A DNA stretch of 54,092 bases, taken from positions 1-54,092 of the forward strand of contig NZ_WQPL01000003.1 in the NCBI RefSeq assembly GCF_018785245.1, written 5' to 3'. Shown one piece after another: positions 41,500 through 50,525 of the stretch (position 1 is the first letter of the stretch; each line of letters opens with the position of its first letter). This DNA is from Collinsella aerofaciens (lineage in GTDB: Bacteria > Actinomycetota > Coriobacteriia > Coriobacteriales > Coriobacteriaceae). The notes beneath the pieces are model-generated. The model did no database searches and had not been told where the DNA came from. It saw nothing but the letters and a program-made list of their open reading frames with translations. A program made the translations under genes and the position numbers.

Positions 41500-42498
41500 T
41501 TAGCGCGCCATTGCATCGCGGCCGGCCTCGACCCGCTTGCGCTGGGCGGCGCGCTCCTCGCCGGTCAGACGCTCAAAGAAGTGTCCGATAAGCGAGGCGA
41601 GCACCTGCTGAAACAACGTTCCACACATGACGGGAAACACAACTTCGCCCGGAAAGTATTGCGTGGCGATGACGGCGCCCGAAGAGATATTGCGCATGCC
41701 GCAGGTAAAGCACATGGTGGTCGTTTCGCTATATGGCAGATGCAGCGCGCGGGCGACCAGAATGCCGACGACAAAGCCGCTGATGGCGAAGACCAAAATA
41801 AAGAGGGCGACTTCCAAGCGCACCGCGTTCATGTGCAGCACGTACTCGCTCATGGCGGTGGAGTTGGAGGCGATAACGCCCATCATCATGAACTTGCAGG
41901 CGGGCGAGAGCGCGGGGGAGAGTTTTTCGTGCCCCCATCCGCGCGTGAGCTCGTTGATCACGATGCCGAGCACGGCGGGGATGGCGATCATAAAGGCCAT
42001 GTTCTGCATCATGCTCGGCACGTCGATCGAGACGGTGGCGCCCAGCAGGAGCTTGAGCGTAAGCGGAATCGTCACAGGGGAGATGACCGAGGACGTCAGG
42101 ATGATGGTGAGCGCGAGCGGGCCGTTGCCGCCGAACATGCTGATCCACATAAAAGCGGTGACTGCCACGGGCACACTGTATTCGAGCACGATGCCGCAGA
42201 CAAGGTTGGGGTTGGAACCAAAGAACAACGATCCCATGGCGTAGGCCGCGATGGGAATAAGCGCCGCCGAGACCAACAACGCCAGAATCAGGTGCAGCGG
42301 ACGGTGGAACACCTCGGCTACCTGGTGAAAGGTGTTGCTGAGCGCACCTTGGAACGTCATAAAGGCAAACAAGGTGGGAACGATGGGCTTGAGAACGCCG
42401 ATCTGTTGAGGAAAGAGCACGCCGAGCGCCACACAAATCGGAACGATGATTTGCATGTGCCCCGCGAGAAACTTGCCCAGTCCAACCCATTGCTTCAT
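41500..42498 (-). CDS. BASS-family (bile acid:sodium symporter-like) transporter
   Basis: A 332-residue membrane protein with about ten helices: MQIIVPICVALGVLFPQQIG, LFAFMTFQGALSNTF, the unwound-helix region VLEYSVPVAVTAFMWISMFG, ASNSTAMSEYVLHM, and MCFTCGMRNISSGAVIATQYF (the conserved GMRN phrase). BASS proteins move bile acids, pantothenate, pyruvate or other organic anions with Na+. The substrate here is unknown; in a gut bacterium bile acids are one option. ATG at 42498 with AAGGGAG about 11 bases upstream. It has no operon partner. Confidence 0.86.
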   Translation of the reverse strand: MKQWVGLGKFLAGHMQIIVPICVALGVLFPQQIGVLKPIVPTLFAFMTFQGALSNTFHQVAEVFHRPLHLILALLVSAALIPIAAYAMGSLFFGSNPNLVCGIVLEYSVPVAVTAFMWISMFGGNGPLALTIILTSSVISPVTIPLTLKLLLGATVSIDVPSMMQNMAFMIAIPAVLGIVINELTRGWGHEKLSPALSPACKFMMMGVIASNSTAMSEYVLHMNAVRLEVALFILVFAISGFVVGILVARALHLPYSETTTMCFTCGMRNISSGAVIATQYFPGEVVFPVMCGTLFQQVLASLIGHFFERLTGEERAAQRKRVEAGRDAMAR

Positions 42499-42660
42499 AT
42501 GCTCTTGTGACTCCCTTTGCTCGTGAATCCGTTTTGACTGGATATGCTAGACGCTCACATGTGTCCGTGCGTCAGAAACGCTCGATTATTTCGAGGCTAT
42601 TACCGGCATCGTTTACCGAAACCGCGGCATGCTGCGGCGATTTGCGTCCGCGCCGCACGG

Positions 42661-42666
42661 TATAAT
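42661..42666 (+). promoter_or_regulatory. Probable -10 box for the recJ-helicase gene
   Basis: A perfect TATAAT within CACGGTATAATAAAT, about 110 bases before the recJ start. No good TTGACA-like -35 at 16-18 bases was seen. It would give a leader of about 100 bases that includes a 21-codon ORF at 42723-42788. Confidence 0.5.
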
Positions 42667-42774
42667 AAATCCGTTCAACAGATCTGCCTGCCGAAGCGGG
42701 CATACACAGAGGACTCATCGCTATGAACCGTGAGAGGTATCGCGGCGACCTGCCCCTATCGGGGGTGGGTGCCT

Positions 42775-45700
42775 ATGTCATCGCTTAAGACGACGCATCG
42801 CTGGGCGGTCGCTCAGCAAAACCCCGAGCTCGAAAAGGAGCTTTCGGCTGGTCTGGGCATTCCCGGGCTGGTGGCGCGCATTATGGTCGCGCACGGCATT
42901 GGCTCAATCAAAGAGGGCCAATTGTTTTTGACGCCTTCGCTCGATCGCGACTGGGCCGACCCACTCATTATCCCGGGCATGTCGGTCGTTGCCGACCGCG
43001 TCGAGCGTGCTATTCGCAACCACGAGCACATTGCAGTCTTTGGCGATTTTGACGTTGACGGTATTACGTCGACCTGCCTGTTGACCGAGGCGCTGCGCAC
43101 GTTTGGCGCCGATGTCACGCCGTTTATTCCGCATCGCTTTGATGAGGGCTACGGTCTTTCGCGCGCGGCGCTCGACCGCGTTAACGAGCTCGCTCGCCCC
43201 CAGCTGATCGTGACCGTCGATAACGGCATTGCCGCCAAGGAAGAGGTTTCCTATCTGAAGAGCCTGGGGATCGATTTGGTGGTCACGGACCATCACGAGC
43301 CCTCCGATCAGGTGCCGCAGGGCGTACCCCTGACCGACCCTAAGCTCGATGACGATGGTCCTTCGCGTGAGCTTGCCGGTGCCGGCGTGGCACTCAAGTT
43401 GGTGCAAGTCCTGGGCGAACGTCTGGGCAAGCCGTCGTATTGGCGTTCGCTAATCGAGGTCGCGGCGCTGGGCACCGTGTCCGACATGATGCCGCTCACG
43501 CCCGAGAATCGCGCGCTGGTTGCCGAGGGCATCCAGCAGATGCGCGTAACCGCTCGCCCGGGCTATATCGCGCTTGCCGCGCTCGCCAAGGCGGACCTTT
43601 CGAGCATTACGGCGGATGGCCTGTCATTCTCGCTCATTCCCCGCTTAAACGCTGCCGGTCGCATGGCTGATCCCAAGCTGGCGCTCGACCTGCTGCTTGC
43701 CCGCGATCCCATCGAAGCAAGCGCACTGGCGGCTGAGCTCGAGGAAATCAACCGCCAGCGCCGTGAGATCGAGGCGGAGCTCACGCGCGATGCCATGGCA
43801 AAGGTCGAGGAGACCTATGACGGCGGACGCGCGATCGTCGTGGGCGGCGAAGGTTGGCACGAGGGCGTCAAGGGCATCGTGGCAAGCCGTCTGACCAACC
43901 GCTACCACGTGCCGGCGCTGCTGTTCTCGATCGAGGACGGTATCGCGCGCGGCTCTGGTCGCTCGGTGGGCAAAGTTAACCTGTTTGACGCCATCGAACG
44001 CTGTTCCGACCTGATGATTCGTCGCGGCGGACATGCCGGTGCGGTGGGTGTGACCATCGAGGCATCCAAGCTCGATGAGTTCCGCCGTCGCCTTTCCGTC
44101 GTGTTGTCCGAGCTTCCCGCCGAGGACTTTGAGGACACCGACGAGGTTGCCGCCACGGTCGACCTTTCCGAATTGAATATCGAGACCATCGAGCAGATTT
44201 CCCGCCTTGAGCCGTTTGGCCAGGGTAATAAGGTGCCGCTGCTGGCTGCCGAGGGCGTGACGATGTGTGATCGCGCCGTGGTGGGTAAGACCGGCGAGCA
44301 CATGCGCTTTGTGGCGACCGATGGCGCCGCGAGTGTGCCGGCTATTATGTTCCGCGTGCCGCAAATCGATAAGCTCATCAACTGCGATAGCGCTGTCGAC
44401 TTGGTGTTCGAGGCCGTTGCCGAGCATTGGCAGGGTCGTGTGAAGCCCAAGCTCATGGTCAAGGATGTTCTGGTCCGCGATACCACGCTGCCCAGCGTCG
44501 ACGATCCGGCATGCGAGCTTCGTCGTGGCGTGCAGCCGGCGGATTCCGGCCTGCGCTTGGAGTCGCGCAAGCGCGAGACGCTCGCCCAGCTTTCCTATAC
44601 CGAGCTCACGCGCTCGCTTATCCATAGCTTTATCGGCTCGAACCAGCCACATCGCGCGCAGGTCGAGGCGCTCGATGCCCTGGCCGATCACCAAAGTGTT
44701 CTGGCCGTTATGGGAACGGGGCGCGGCAAGTCGCTCATCTTCCATGTGCATGCCGCGCGTGAGGCGGTGCTTCGCGGACGTTCGAGCATCTTTGTCTATC
44801 CGCTGCGTGCGCTCGTTGCCGACCAGGCCTATCACCTCTCGTCGACGATGGCAGCGCTCGGTATTGGTGTTGGCGTGCTGACCGGCGAGACCGTGGAGGC
44901 CGCACGCGATGATGTGTTCGCCGGCCTAGCTTCGGGCCGCACCGGTATCGTGCTCACGACGCCCGAGTTCCTATCTATCCACCGTGACCGCTTCGCACGT
45001 TCGGGCCGCATCGGCTTTGTCGTTATCGACGAGGCGCACCACGCCGGCCTTGCCAAGGGCGGCGACCGCAGCGCCTATCTCGACATGCCCGATATCCTCA
45101 AAGCCCTGGGCGACCCGGTCGTTATGGCTGCGACGGCCACCGCGACGGCTCCGGTCGTGGCCGAGCTTGCCCGCATGCTGCCGATCACTCGCACGGTGGT
45201 CGACGAGACGGTGCGCGAGAACCTGCGGCTCGAGGACGACCGTGATCTTGCAAGTCGCGAGAACCGTTTGGTGTCGATTGTGGCGACGGGGGAAAAGACC
45301 GTCATCTACGTCAATTCGCGCGACCAGTCCGTGGCGCTCGCCAAGACGTTGCGCAAGCGTGTGCCCGATTGCGCAACCCATATCGCGTTCTATAACGCGG
45401 GGCTTGCGCGTTCCGATCGCCGTCGCGTGGAGGAAGCATTCCGAGACGGAAGCCTCTGCTGCATCGTCTCGACATCTGCCTTTGGCGAGGGCGTCAACCT
45501 TCCCGATATTCGCCATGTCGTGCTCTATCACATGCCGTTTGGCGGCATTGAGTTTAACCAGATGAGCGGCCGTGCCGGTCGCGATGGCCAGCCCGCCGTG
45601 ATCCATCTGCTCTATTCGTCGCGCGACGCCCGCATTAACGAGCGCCTACTCGACTGCTATGCGCCCGAGCGCGACGAGCTCGTCACGCTCTATCGCGCGC

Positions 45701-46062
45701 TGCAGACCATGTGGCGCTCCAACCGCGGCAAAACCGGGGACGATTCCTTTAGCGCGAGCGATATCGACATCGCACAGATGTGCCTTGCCATCGATGCTCG
45801 CACGCCGGTCGACGAGCGTTCGGTGGAAAGCGGCCTGGGAATCTTCGAAGAGCTTGGTTTTTGTCGAGTTTCGGGGTTTGACGACACCCGTCGCATCGCG
45901 ATGGCCAAAAACCCCGGCCGCGTGCAATTGAGTAGGTCAATTCGCTATTTGGAGGGCTTGCGCTCGCGCATGGAGTTTTCGGCTTTCCGGAGCTGGGCGC
46001 TCGATTCGTGCGCTTCTGATATGCTAGCCAAAGTTAACCGCCCGATCGTACCGCGGGCCTAG
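42775..46062 (+). CDS. recJ: RecJ single-strand exonuclease fused to a DEAH-box helicase
   Basis: A 1095-residue fusion. The N-terminal half is RecJ: IAVFGDFDVDGITSTCLL (residue 85 onward), TVDNGIA, VVTDHHEPSD (DHH near 171-173), ALGTVSDMMPLT, and DHHA1 with RSVGKVNLFDAIERC and RRGGHAGAVGVT, then an OB domain (PFGQGNKVPLL). The C-terminal half is an SF2 helicase of RecQ-like organisation: QPHRAQVEALDAL, Walker A GTGRGKS near 647, DEAH in VIDEAHHAG near 751, ATATATAP as motif III, and QMSGRAGRDGQ near 929. RecJ degrades single strands 5' to 3' and normally works with a separate RecQ; here both activities are in one chain. ATG at 42775 with GGGGGTGGG upstream. Confidence 0.92.
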   Translation: MSSLKTTHRWAVAQQNPELEKELSAGLGIPGLVARIMVAHGIGSIKEGQLFLTPSLDRDWADPLIIPGMSVVADRVERAIRNHEHIAVFGDFDVDGITSTCLLTEALRTFGADVTPFIPHRFDEGYGLSRAALDRVNELARPQLIVTVDNGIAAKEEVSYLKSLGIDLVVTDHHEPSDQVPQGVPLTDPKLDDDGPSRELAGAGVALKLVQVLGERLGKPSYWRSLIEVAALGTVSDMMPLTPENRALVAEGIQQMRVTARPGYIALAALAKADLSSITADGLSFSLIPRLNAAGRMADPKLALDLLLARDPIEASALAAELEEINRQRREIEAELTRDAMAKVEETYDGGRAIVVGGEGWHEGVKGIVASRLTNRYHVPALLFSIEDGIARGSGRSVGKVNLFDAIERCSDLMIRRGGHAGAVGVTIEASKLDEFRRRLSVVLSELPAEDFEDTDEVAATVDLSELNIETIEQISRLEPFGQGNKVPLLAAEGVTMCDRAVVGKTGEHMRFVATDGAASVPAIMFRVPQIDKLINCDSAVDLVFEAVAEHWQGRVKPKLMVKDVLVRDTTLPSVDDPACELRRGVQPADSGLRLESRKRETLAQLSYTELTRSLIHSFIGSNQPHRAQVEALDALADHQSVLAVMGTGRGKSLIFHVHAAREAVLRGRSSIFVYPLRALVADQAYHLSSTMAALGIGVGVLTGETVEAARDDVFAGLASGRTGIVLTTPEFLSIHRDRFARSGRIGFVVIDEAHHAGLAKGGDRSAYLDMPDILKALGDPVVMAATATATAPVVAELARMLPITRTVVDETVRENLRLEDDRDLASRENRLVSIVATGEKTVIYVNSRDQSVALAKTLRKRVPDCATHIAFYNAGLARSDRRRVEEAFRDGSLCCIVSTSAFGEGVNLPDIRHVVLYHMPFGGIEFNQMSGRAGRDGQPAVIHLLYSSRDARINERLLDCYAPERDELVTLYRALQTMWRSNRGKTGDDSFSASDIDIAQMCLAIDARTPVDERSVESGLGIFEELGFCRVSGFDDTRRIAMAKNPGRVQLSRSIRYLEGLRSRMEFSAFRSWALDSCASDMLAKVNRPIVPRA

Positions 46063-46077
46063 GGGAAGGGGACCTCG

Positions 46078-48438
46078 ATGGATGCCGCAGCCCGTACCGC
46101 CCATGATTCCACCCTCCAGCCGTTTTCGGAGATGGAGCACTATAAGCATGCCGATGAGCTGCCGCCCGAGATTGTGGCGGACAGCTACGACAAGCTGGAG
46201 CGCCTGTGCCTCAAATATATGAATGAGGACGACTTCTCCAAGGTGGAGCAGGCCTACTGCTTTGCCGCCGAGAAGCACTGCAACCAAAAGCGCCGCTCGG
46301 GCGAGATGTACATTAACCATCCCGTCGAGGTTGCCATCATTTTGGCCGATCTCAAGATGGACTGCGATGTGGTGTGCGCCGCGCTGCTGCACGATACCGT
46401 TGAGGATACAGAGACCTCGCTTGCCGATGTTTCCGGCCTGTTTGGCGATACGGTGGCCGAGCTCGTCGATGGCGTGACCAAGCTCACCAACATCGAAGTC
46501 GACAGCATGGACGAGAAGCAGGCCCTCACGCTGCGCAAGATGTTCCTCGCCATGTCCAAGGACATCCGCGTCATCATCGTTAAACTTGCCGACCGTCTGC
46601 ACAACATGCGAACGCTGGCAGCCCTGCGCGAGGATCGTCGCCTGTTTAAGGCTCGCGAGACCATGGACGTGTATGCGCCCCTGGCCGACCGTCTGGGCAT
46701 GAGCTCCATTAAATGGGAGCTCGAGGACCTGTCCTTCTTCTACCTTGAACCCGACGCCTACCAGCGCATCGCGCGCATGGTGGCGGAGTCGCGCGAGGTC
46801 CGTGAGCGCTATCTGGCCGAGACCATCAAGACACTCACCGACGAACTCAACCGCATTGGCCTGGAGGACTTCCAGATTAACGGCCGTTCCAAGCACTATT
46901 GGTCCATCTACCAAAAGATGAAGCGCAAGGGCAAGGAATTCTCCGAGATCTACGACCTGGTGGCACTGCGTGTCATCACGCATTCGGTGCGCGATTGCTA
47001 CTCCACGCTCGGCGCGGTGCATACGCTGTGGCACCCCATGCCCGGTCGCTTTAAAGACTATATCGCCATGCCCAAGGTCAATAACTACCAGTCGCTCCAC
47101 ACGACGGTCATCGGCCCCACGGCCCGTCCGCTCGAGATTCAGATTCGAACCTACGAGATGCATGAGCAGGCCGAGTACGGCATTGCCGCCCACTGGCTTT
47201 ACAAGAAGTCGGGCGGATCGTCTGCTTCCAAGACCAATGACGCTCAACGTTTGGACGACCAGATCAACTGGCTCAAGCATTCGCTCGATTGGGCTGCGTC
47301 TGATGAGATCACCGACGCCAAGGAATACCTGCATTCGCTGAAGGTCGACCTCTTCGATCAGGAGATCTTCGTCTTTACGCCCAAGGGCGAGGTCATGGCG
47401 CTTCGTGCCGGCTCCACGCCGCTCGACTTTGCCTATGCCGTTCACACCGAGGTGGGAAACCATTGCGTCGGCGCCAAAATCAACGGTGCGGTGGCTCCGC
47501 TCACGCACGAGATTAAGACGGGTGACCGTGTCGAGATCCTGACTAACAAGAGTTCCAAGCCGTCGCGTGATTGGCTCAAGATCGTTAAGACGCCTTCCGC
47601 CAAGTCAAAGATCCGCCGCTATTTTGCCGCTGCGACCAAGGATGACGACGCTGCTGCCGGCCGCGATATGCTGGCCAAGGACCTGCGGAAGCGTGGCTAT
47701 GGCATTTCTACGCCGCGTTCGACGCGTGCGCTCAACGCCGTAGCGGAGCAGTTTAACTTCAAGCAGCTCGAGGACCTGTTTGCCGCCGTCGGCGCCGGCA
47801 AGGTTGCCCCGCGCGCTGTGGGCAATAAGGTCGAGCAAATCTTGGACCCCAAGCCCGAGGAACAGCTCACCAAGGCCGAGGCTATCGCCGAGGTCGTGAA
47901 ACAGCCTGCTCGCGGCTCCAACCGCAAGCCGCAAAAGCGCGGCAAGAGCGCAAGTAACGGCATTATCGTCAAGGGCGAGAGCAACAGCGGCCTGCTGGTC
48001 CGTCTGGCTCATTGCTGCAACCCCGTGACGGGCGACGACATCGTCGGCTTCATCACGCGCGGTCGTGGCGTTTCGGTACATCGCGCCAACTGCCCCAACG
48101 TCAAGGGTCTTATGGAACATCCCGAGCGCATGATCGATGTGGAGTGGGACGGCGCTGCCGACACCCTCTTCCAGGTCGAGATCGTGGTCGAGTGCTTGGA
48201 CCGTATGGGCCTGCTCAAGGATGTCACCATTGCCATTGGCGATGCGGGCGGCAATATCCTTTCTGCCGCCACGTCGACCAACCGCGAGGGTATTGCAACC
48301 CTGCGCTTTATGGTCGAGATCTCGGACGCGAGTGGTCTGGATCCGCTGCTGGCTTCCATCAGCAGTGTCGATTCGGTCTACGACGCTCGCCGTCTTATGC
48401 CCGGCGAAGGCGGAGCTCAGCTCAAGCGCCGTGTGTAG
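46078..48438 (+). CDS. relA: Bifunctional (p)ppGpp synthetase/hydrolase, RSH family
   Basis: A 786-residue long RSH protein that makes and degrades the stringent-response alarmone. The hydrolase domain keeps the HD pair in AALLHDTVEDTE (105-106), with HPVEVAIILADL before and VKLADRLHNMRTL after. The synthetase domain has GRSKHYWSIYQKMKRKGKEF, YDLVALRVI and YIAMPKVNNYQSLHT. A TGS domain (VFTPKGEVMALRAGSTPLDF) and a C-terminal zinc-finger/ACT region (RLAHCCNPVTGDDIVGF) complete it. Both catalytic sites look intact. ATG with GGGAAGGGG upstream, 15 bases after the recJ stop, so the two genes are cotranscribed. Confidence 0.94.
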   Translation: MDAAARTAHDSTLQPFSEMEHYKHADELPPEIVADSYDKLERLCLKYMNEDDFSKVEQAYCFAAEKHCNQKRRSGEMYINHPVEVAIILADLKMDCDVVCAALLHDTVEDTETSLADVSGLFGDTVAELVDGVTKLTNIEVDSMDEKQALTLRKMFLAMSKDIRVIIVKLADRLHNMRTLAALREDRRLFKARETMDVYAPLADRLGMSSIKWELEDLSFFYLEPDAYQRIARMVAESREVRERYLAETIKTLTDELNRIGLEDFQINGRSKHYWSIYQKMKRKGKEFSEIYDLVALRVITHSVRDCYSTLGAVHTLWHPMPGRFKDYIAMPKVNNYQSLHTTVIGPTARPLEIQIRTYEMHEQAEYGIAAHWLYKKSGGSSASKTNDAQRLDDQINWLKHSLDWAASDEITDAKEYLHSLKVDLFDQEIFVFTPKGEVMALRAGSTPLDFAYAVHTEVGNHCVGAKINGAVAPLTHEIKTGDRVEILTNKSSKPSRDWLKIVKTPSAKSKIRRYFAAATKDDDAAAGRDMLAKDLRKRGYGISTPRSTRALNAVAEQFNFKQLEDLFAAVGAGKVAPRAVGNKVEQILDPKPEEQLTKAEAIAEVVKQPARGSNRKPQKRGKSASNGIIVKGESNSGLLVRLAHCCNPVTGDDIVGFITRGRGVSVHRANCPNVKGLMEHPERMIDVEWDGAADTLFQVEIVVECLDRMGLLKDVTIAIGDAGGNILSAATSTNREGIATLRFMVEISDASGLDPLLASISSVDSVYDARRLMPGEGGAQLKRRV

Positions 48439-48472
48439 GTGCGAGAGCCTCTCAGCATCATAGATATTGGTT

Positions 48473-48508
48473 ACGTTCGAGGCATCGTTTGGTGCCTCGA
48501 ACGTATTT
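48473..48508 (+). terminator. Hairpin between relA and the MBL-fold gene
   Basis: ACGTTCGAGGCA (48473-48484) pairs perfectly with TGCCTCGAACGT (48493-48504) with an 8-base loop, then ATTTTA. A likely terminator of the recJ-relA transcript, though the next ribosome binding site starts only 8 bases later, so partial readthrough is plausible. Confidence 0.7.
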
Positions 48509-48526
48509 TAGAAGGAGGGTATGCGC

Positions 48527-49210
48527 ATGGGCGATATGACTTTGGACCTGACACCCCGAGGTGCAGCTTCGATTGAGGCACTCGTCAACGGCCCGATTCA
48601 GACCAACAGTTACGTCGTGATTTCGAATGACGAGTGCTTAATCGTCGATCCGGCGTGGGAGGGCGAGCGTCTTGTGGAGCATATCCGCACCGCGCATCCC
48701 GAGGTTCGCGTACTCGGCTCTGTCTGCACGCACGGTCATGCCGACCATGTTGGCGGGGTCGCCGGGGTTCGAGCTGTCGTTGGCGACAGCGCGCTATATG
48801 AGTTGTGCGCTAAGGACGTGACGGTGCCTCGCGCAAATATCGAGGAGCAGCGCGCCATGTGGGGTATTGAGACGCCCGATCCGGGCGAGCCGACGCGGCT
48901 GCTTGCCGAGGGCGATACGATTGAATTGGGCGATATCTGCCTGCAGGTGATCGAGACGCCGGGGCATACGCCGGGCGGCATCGTCCTGTTCGCCGCGACC
49001 GAGCAGGGGAACATCGCCTTTGTGGGCGACACGCTTTTCCCGGGCAGCCACGGTCGTACCGATCTTTCCGGCGGTGACGAGGCGGCGATTATGCGCTCGC
49101 TCTCCAAACTTGCCAAGACGCTTCCGCCCGATACCGTTTGCTTGACGGGCCATGGCGATTCGACCACGATGGCGCGCGAACTTATGCAGAATCCGTTTAT
49201 GCAGATGTAG
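48527..49210 (+). CDS. MBL-fold metallohydrolase (glyoxalase II-like)
   Basis: A 227-residue metallo-beta-lactamase-fold hydrolase. Metal ligands are THGHADHVGG (HxHxDH), the His of ETPGHTPGGI, the Asp of FVGDTLF and the terminal GHG in CLTGHGDST. The compact form resembles YcbL-type or glyoxalase II-like hydrolases of thioesters; the substrate is unknown. The ATG at 48527 lies 8 bases after AAGGAGGG; an ATG two codons earlier is too close to that site. It follows relA, as a stand-alone MBL gene often does in Gram-positive genomes (from memory). Confidence 0.87.
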   Translation: MGDMTLDLTPRGAASIEALVNGPIQTNSYVVISNDECLIVDPAWEGERLVEHIRTAHPEVRVLGSVCTHGHADHVGGVAGVRAVVGDSALYELCAKDVTVPRANIEEQRAMWGIETPDPGEPTRLLAEGDTIELGDICLQVIETPGHTPGGIVLFAATEQGNIAFVGDTLFPGSHGRTDLSGGDEAAIMRSLSKLAKTLPPDTVCLTGHGDSTTMARELMQNPFMQM

Positions 49211-49358
49211 GCTCGAAGCCGTCTTTCGAACCACGAAGACCGCTCAATCGTCAAGCTATTTTCCCCAGTGGGTCGATTCTGTGGGGCAAACGGTCAAAAA
49301 TTGTCCAATCGGATGGTATTCGTGAACAAACGAACGTTTATGCTCGGGTATGTCGTGG

Positions 49359-49364
49359 TAAAAT
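49359..49364 (+). promoter_or_regulatory. Possible -10 box for the aldolase gene
   Basis: TAAAAT at 49359, 40 bases before the aldolase start, at the end of the AT-rich stretch 49301-49365. A GTTTAT or CGTTTA hexamer 17-18 bases upstream is a poor -35 match. Confidence 0.35.
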
Positions 49365-49404
49365 CTCAGGCGTTATCGGAGCAACCTTACAGGAGGTTTC
49401 TTTT

Positions 49405-50271
49405 ATGCTCGTCAACGCAGCAGACATGCTCAAGAAGGCCGAGGCCGGCAAGTACGCTCTCGGTGCCTTCAACACCAACAACCTCGAGTGGACCCTGGCT
49501 ATTCTCCAGGCCGCCGAGGAGGCCAAGTCTCCGCTGATCCTTCAGTGCACCGCTGGTGCCGCTAAGTGGATGGGCGGTTTCAAGGTCTGCGCCGACATGG
49601 TCAAGGCTGCCGTCGAGGCCACGGGCGTTACCGTCCCCGTCGCCCTTCACCTCGATCACGGTTCTTACGAGGACTGCTTCAAGTGCATCGAGGCCGGCTT
49701 CACGTCCATCATGTATGACGGCTCTCACGAGGAGACCTTCCAGCTTAACCTCGACCGCACCAAGGAGCTCGTTGAGCTTGCCCACTCCAAGGGCATGTCC
49801 ATCGAGGCCGAGGTCGGCGGCATCGGCGGCACCGAGGACGGCGTGACCTCCAACGGCGAGCTCGCTGACCCCGCTGAGTGCAAGCAGATTGCTGACCTGG
49901 GCGTCGACTTCCTCGCCTGCGGTATCGGCAACATCCACGGCGTGTATCCCGCCGACTGGGCTGGCCTTTCCTTCGAGCGTCTGGGCGAGATCAAGGCTCA
50001 GACCGGCGACCTGCCCCTCGTTCTGCACGGTGGTACCGGCATCCCCGAGGATCAGATCAAGAAGGCCATCTCCCTGGGTATCTCCAAGATCAACGTCAAC
50101 ACCGATCTGCAGCTCGTCTTCGCCAAGGGCGTTCGCGAGTATATCGAGGCTGGCAAGGATCAGCAGGGCAAGGGCTTTGACCCCCGCAAGCTCCTCAAGC
50201 CTGGTCGCGACAACATCGTTGCCCGCACCAAGGAGCTCATGGAGGAGTTTGGCTCCGTCAACAAGGCGTAA
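49405..50271 (+). CDS. fba: Class II fructose-bisphosphate aldolase
   Basis: A 288-residue zinc aldolase that interconverts fructose 1,6-bisphosphate and two triose phosphates in glycolysis. The signatures are VPVALHLDHGSYEDCFKCIE (with catalytic Asp and a zinc His), EAEVGGIGGTEDGV, GVDFLACGIGNIHGVYP (second zinc His) and LVLHGGTGIP (third zinc His), then INVNTDLQ. Codon use is strongly biased, consistent with high expression. The ATG at 49405 follows AGGAGGTTTCTTTT. The frame is open upstream to 49138 but that region has no ribosome binding site or homology. A structured 3' region follows. Confidence 0.95.
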   Translation: MLVNAADMLKKAEAGKYALGAFNTNNLEWTLAILQAAEEAKSPLILQCTAGAAKWMGGFKVCADMVKAAVEATGVTVPVALHLDHGSYEDCFKCIEAGFTSIMYDGSHEETFQLNLDRTKELVELAHSKGMSIEAEVGGIGGTEDGVTSNGELADPAECKQIADLGVDFLACGIGNIHGVYPADWAGLSFERLGEIKAQTGDLPLVLHGGTGIPEDQIKKAISLGISKINVNTDLQLVFAKGVREYIEAGKDQQGKGFDPRKLLKPGRDNIVARTKELMEEFGSVNKA

Positions 50272-50295
50272 GCGTCGCTAAACTTCCCACCGGAA

Positions 50296-50380
50296 GCCCC
50301 GTCTCCCTACACTGTTTCCTTTGCGCTCACCTGGCTTCGCCAGAAGTCGCGCAATGGGAAAAGCTTCGGGTGAACGGGGC
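50296..50380 (+). other. Long nested hairpin downstream of the aldolase gene
   Basis: Nested pairings: GCCCCGT (50296-50302) with ACGGGGC (50374-50380), TTTCC (50315-50319) with GGGAA (50356-50360), TTGCGC (50321-50326) with GCGCAA (50349-50354), and CTGGC (50331-50335) with GCCAG (50339-50343). No U-tract follows (CTCCTTCGTT). It may be a 3'-UTR stabilising structure or a small RNA; function unknown. Confidence 0.55.
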
Positions 50381-50462
50381 CTCCTTCGTTAACTCGCCAC
50401 AGGGTTACTGGGCTGAATTCATTTATTATAGGTACCGTTTATCGGTGTTGAGGGTTCCTTTA

Positions 50463-50491
50463 TTGGGGCTTTCTTTTTATCTCGCTACAAT
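50463..50491 (+). promoter_or_regulatory. Predicted promoter of the transglutaminase-fold gene
   Basis: TTGGGG (50463-50468), a 17-base spacer and TACAAT (50486-50491). It would start transcription near 50498, which rules out the upstream in-frame ATG at 50490 and supports the ATG at 50526. Confidence 0.5.
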
Positions 50492-50525
50492 GGACTTCAA
50501 GAGTTCTAATGACTTGGAGTTTGGT

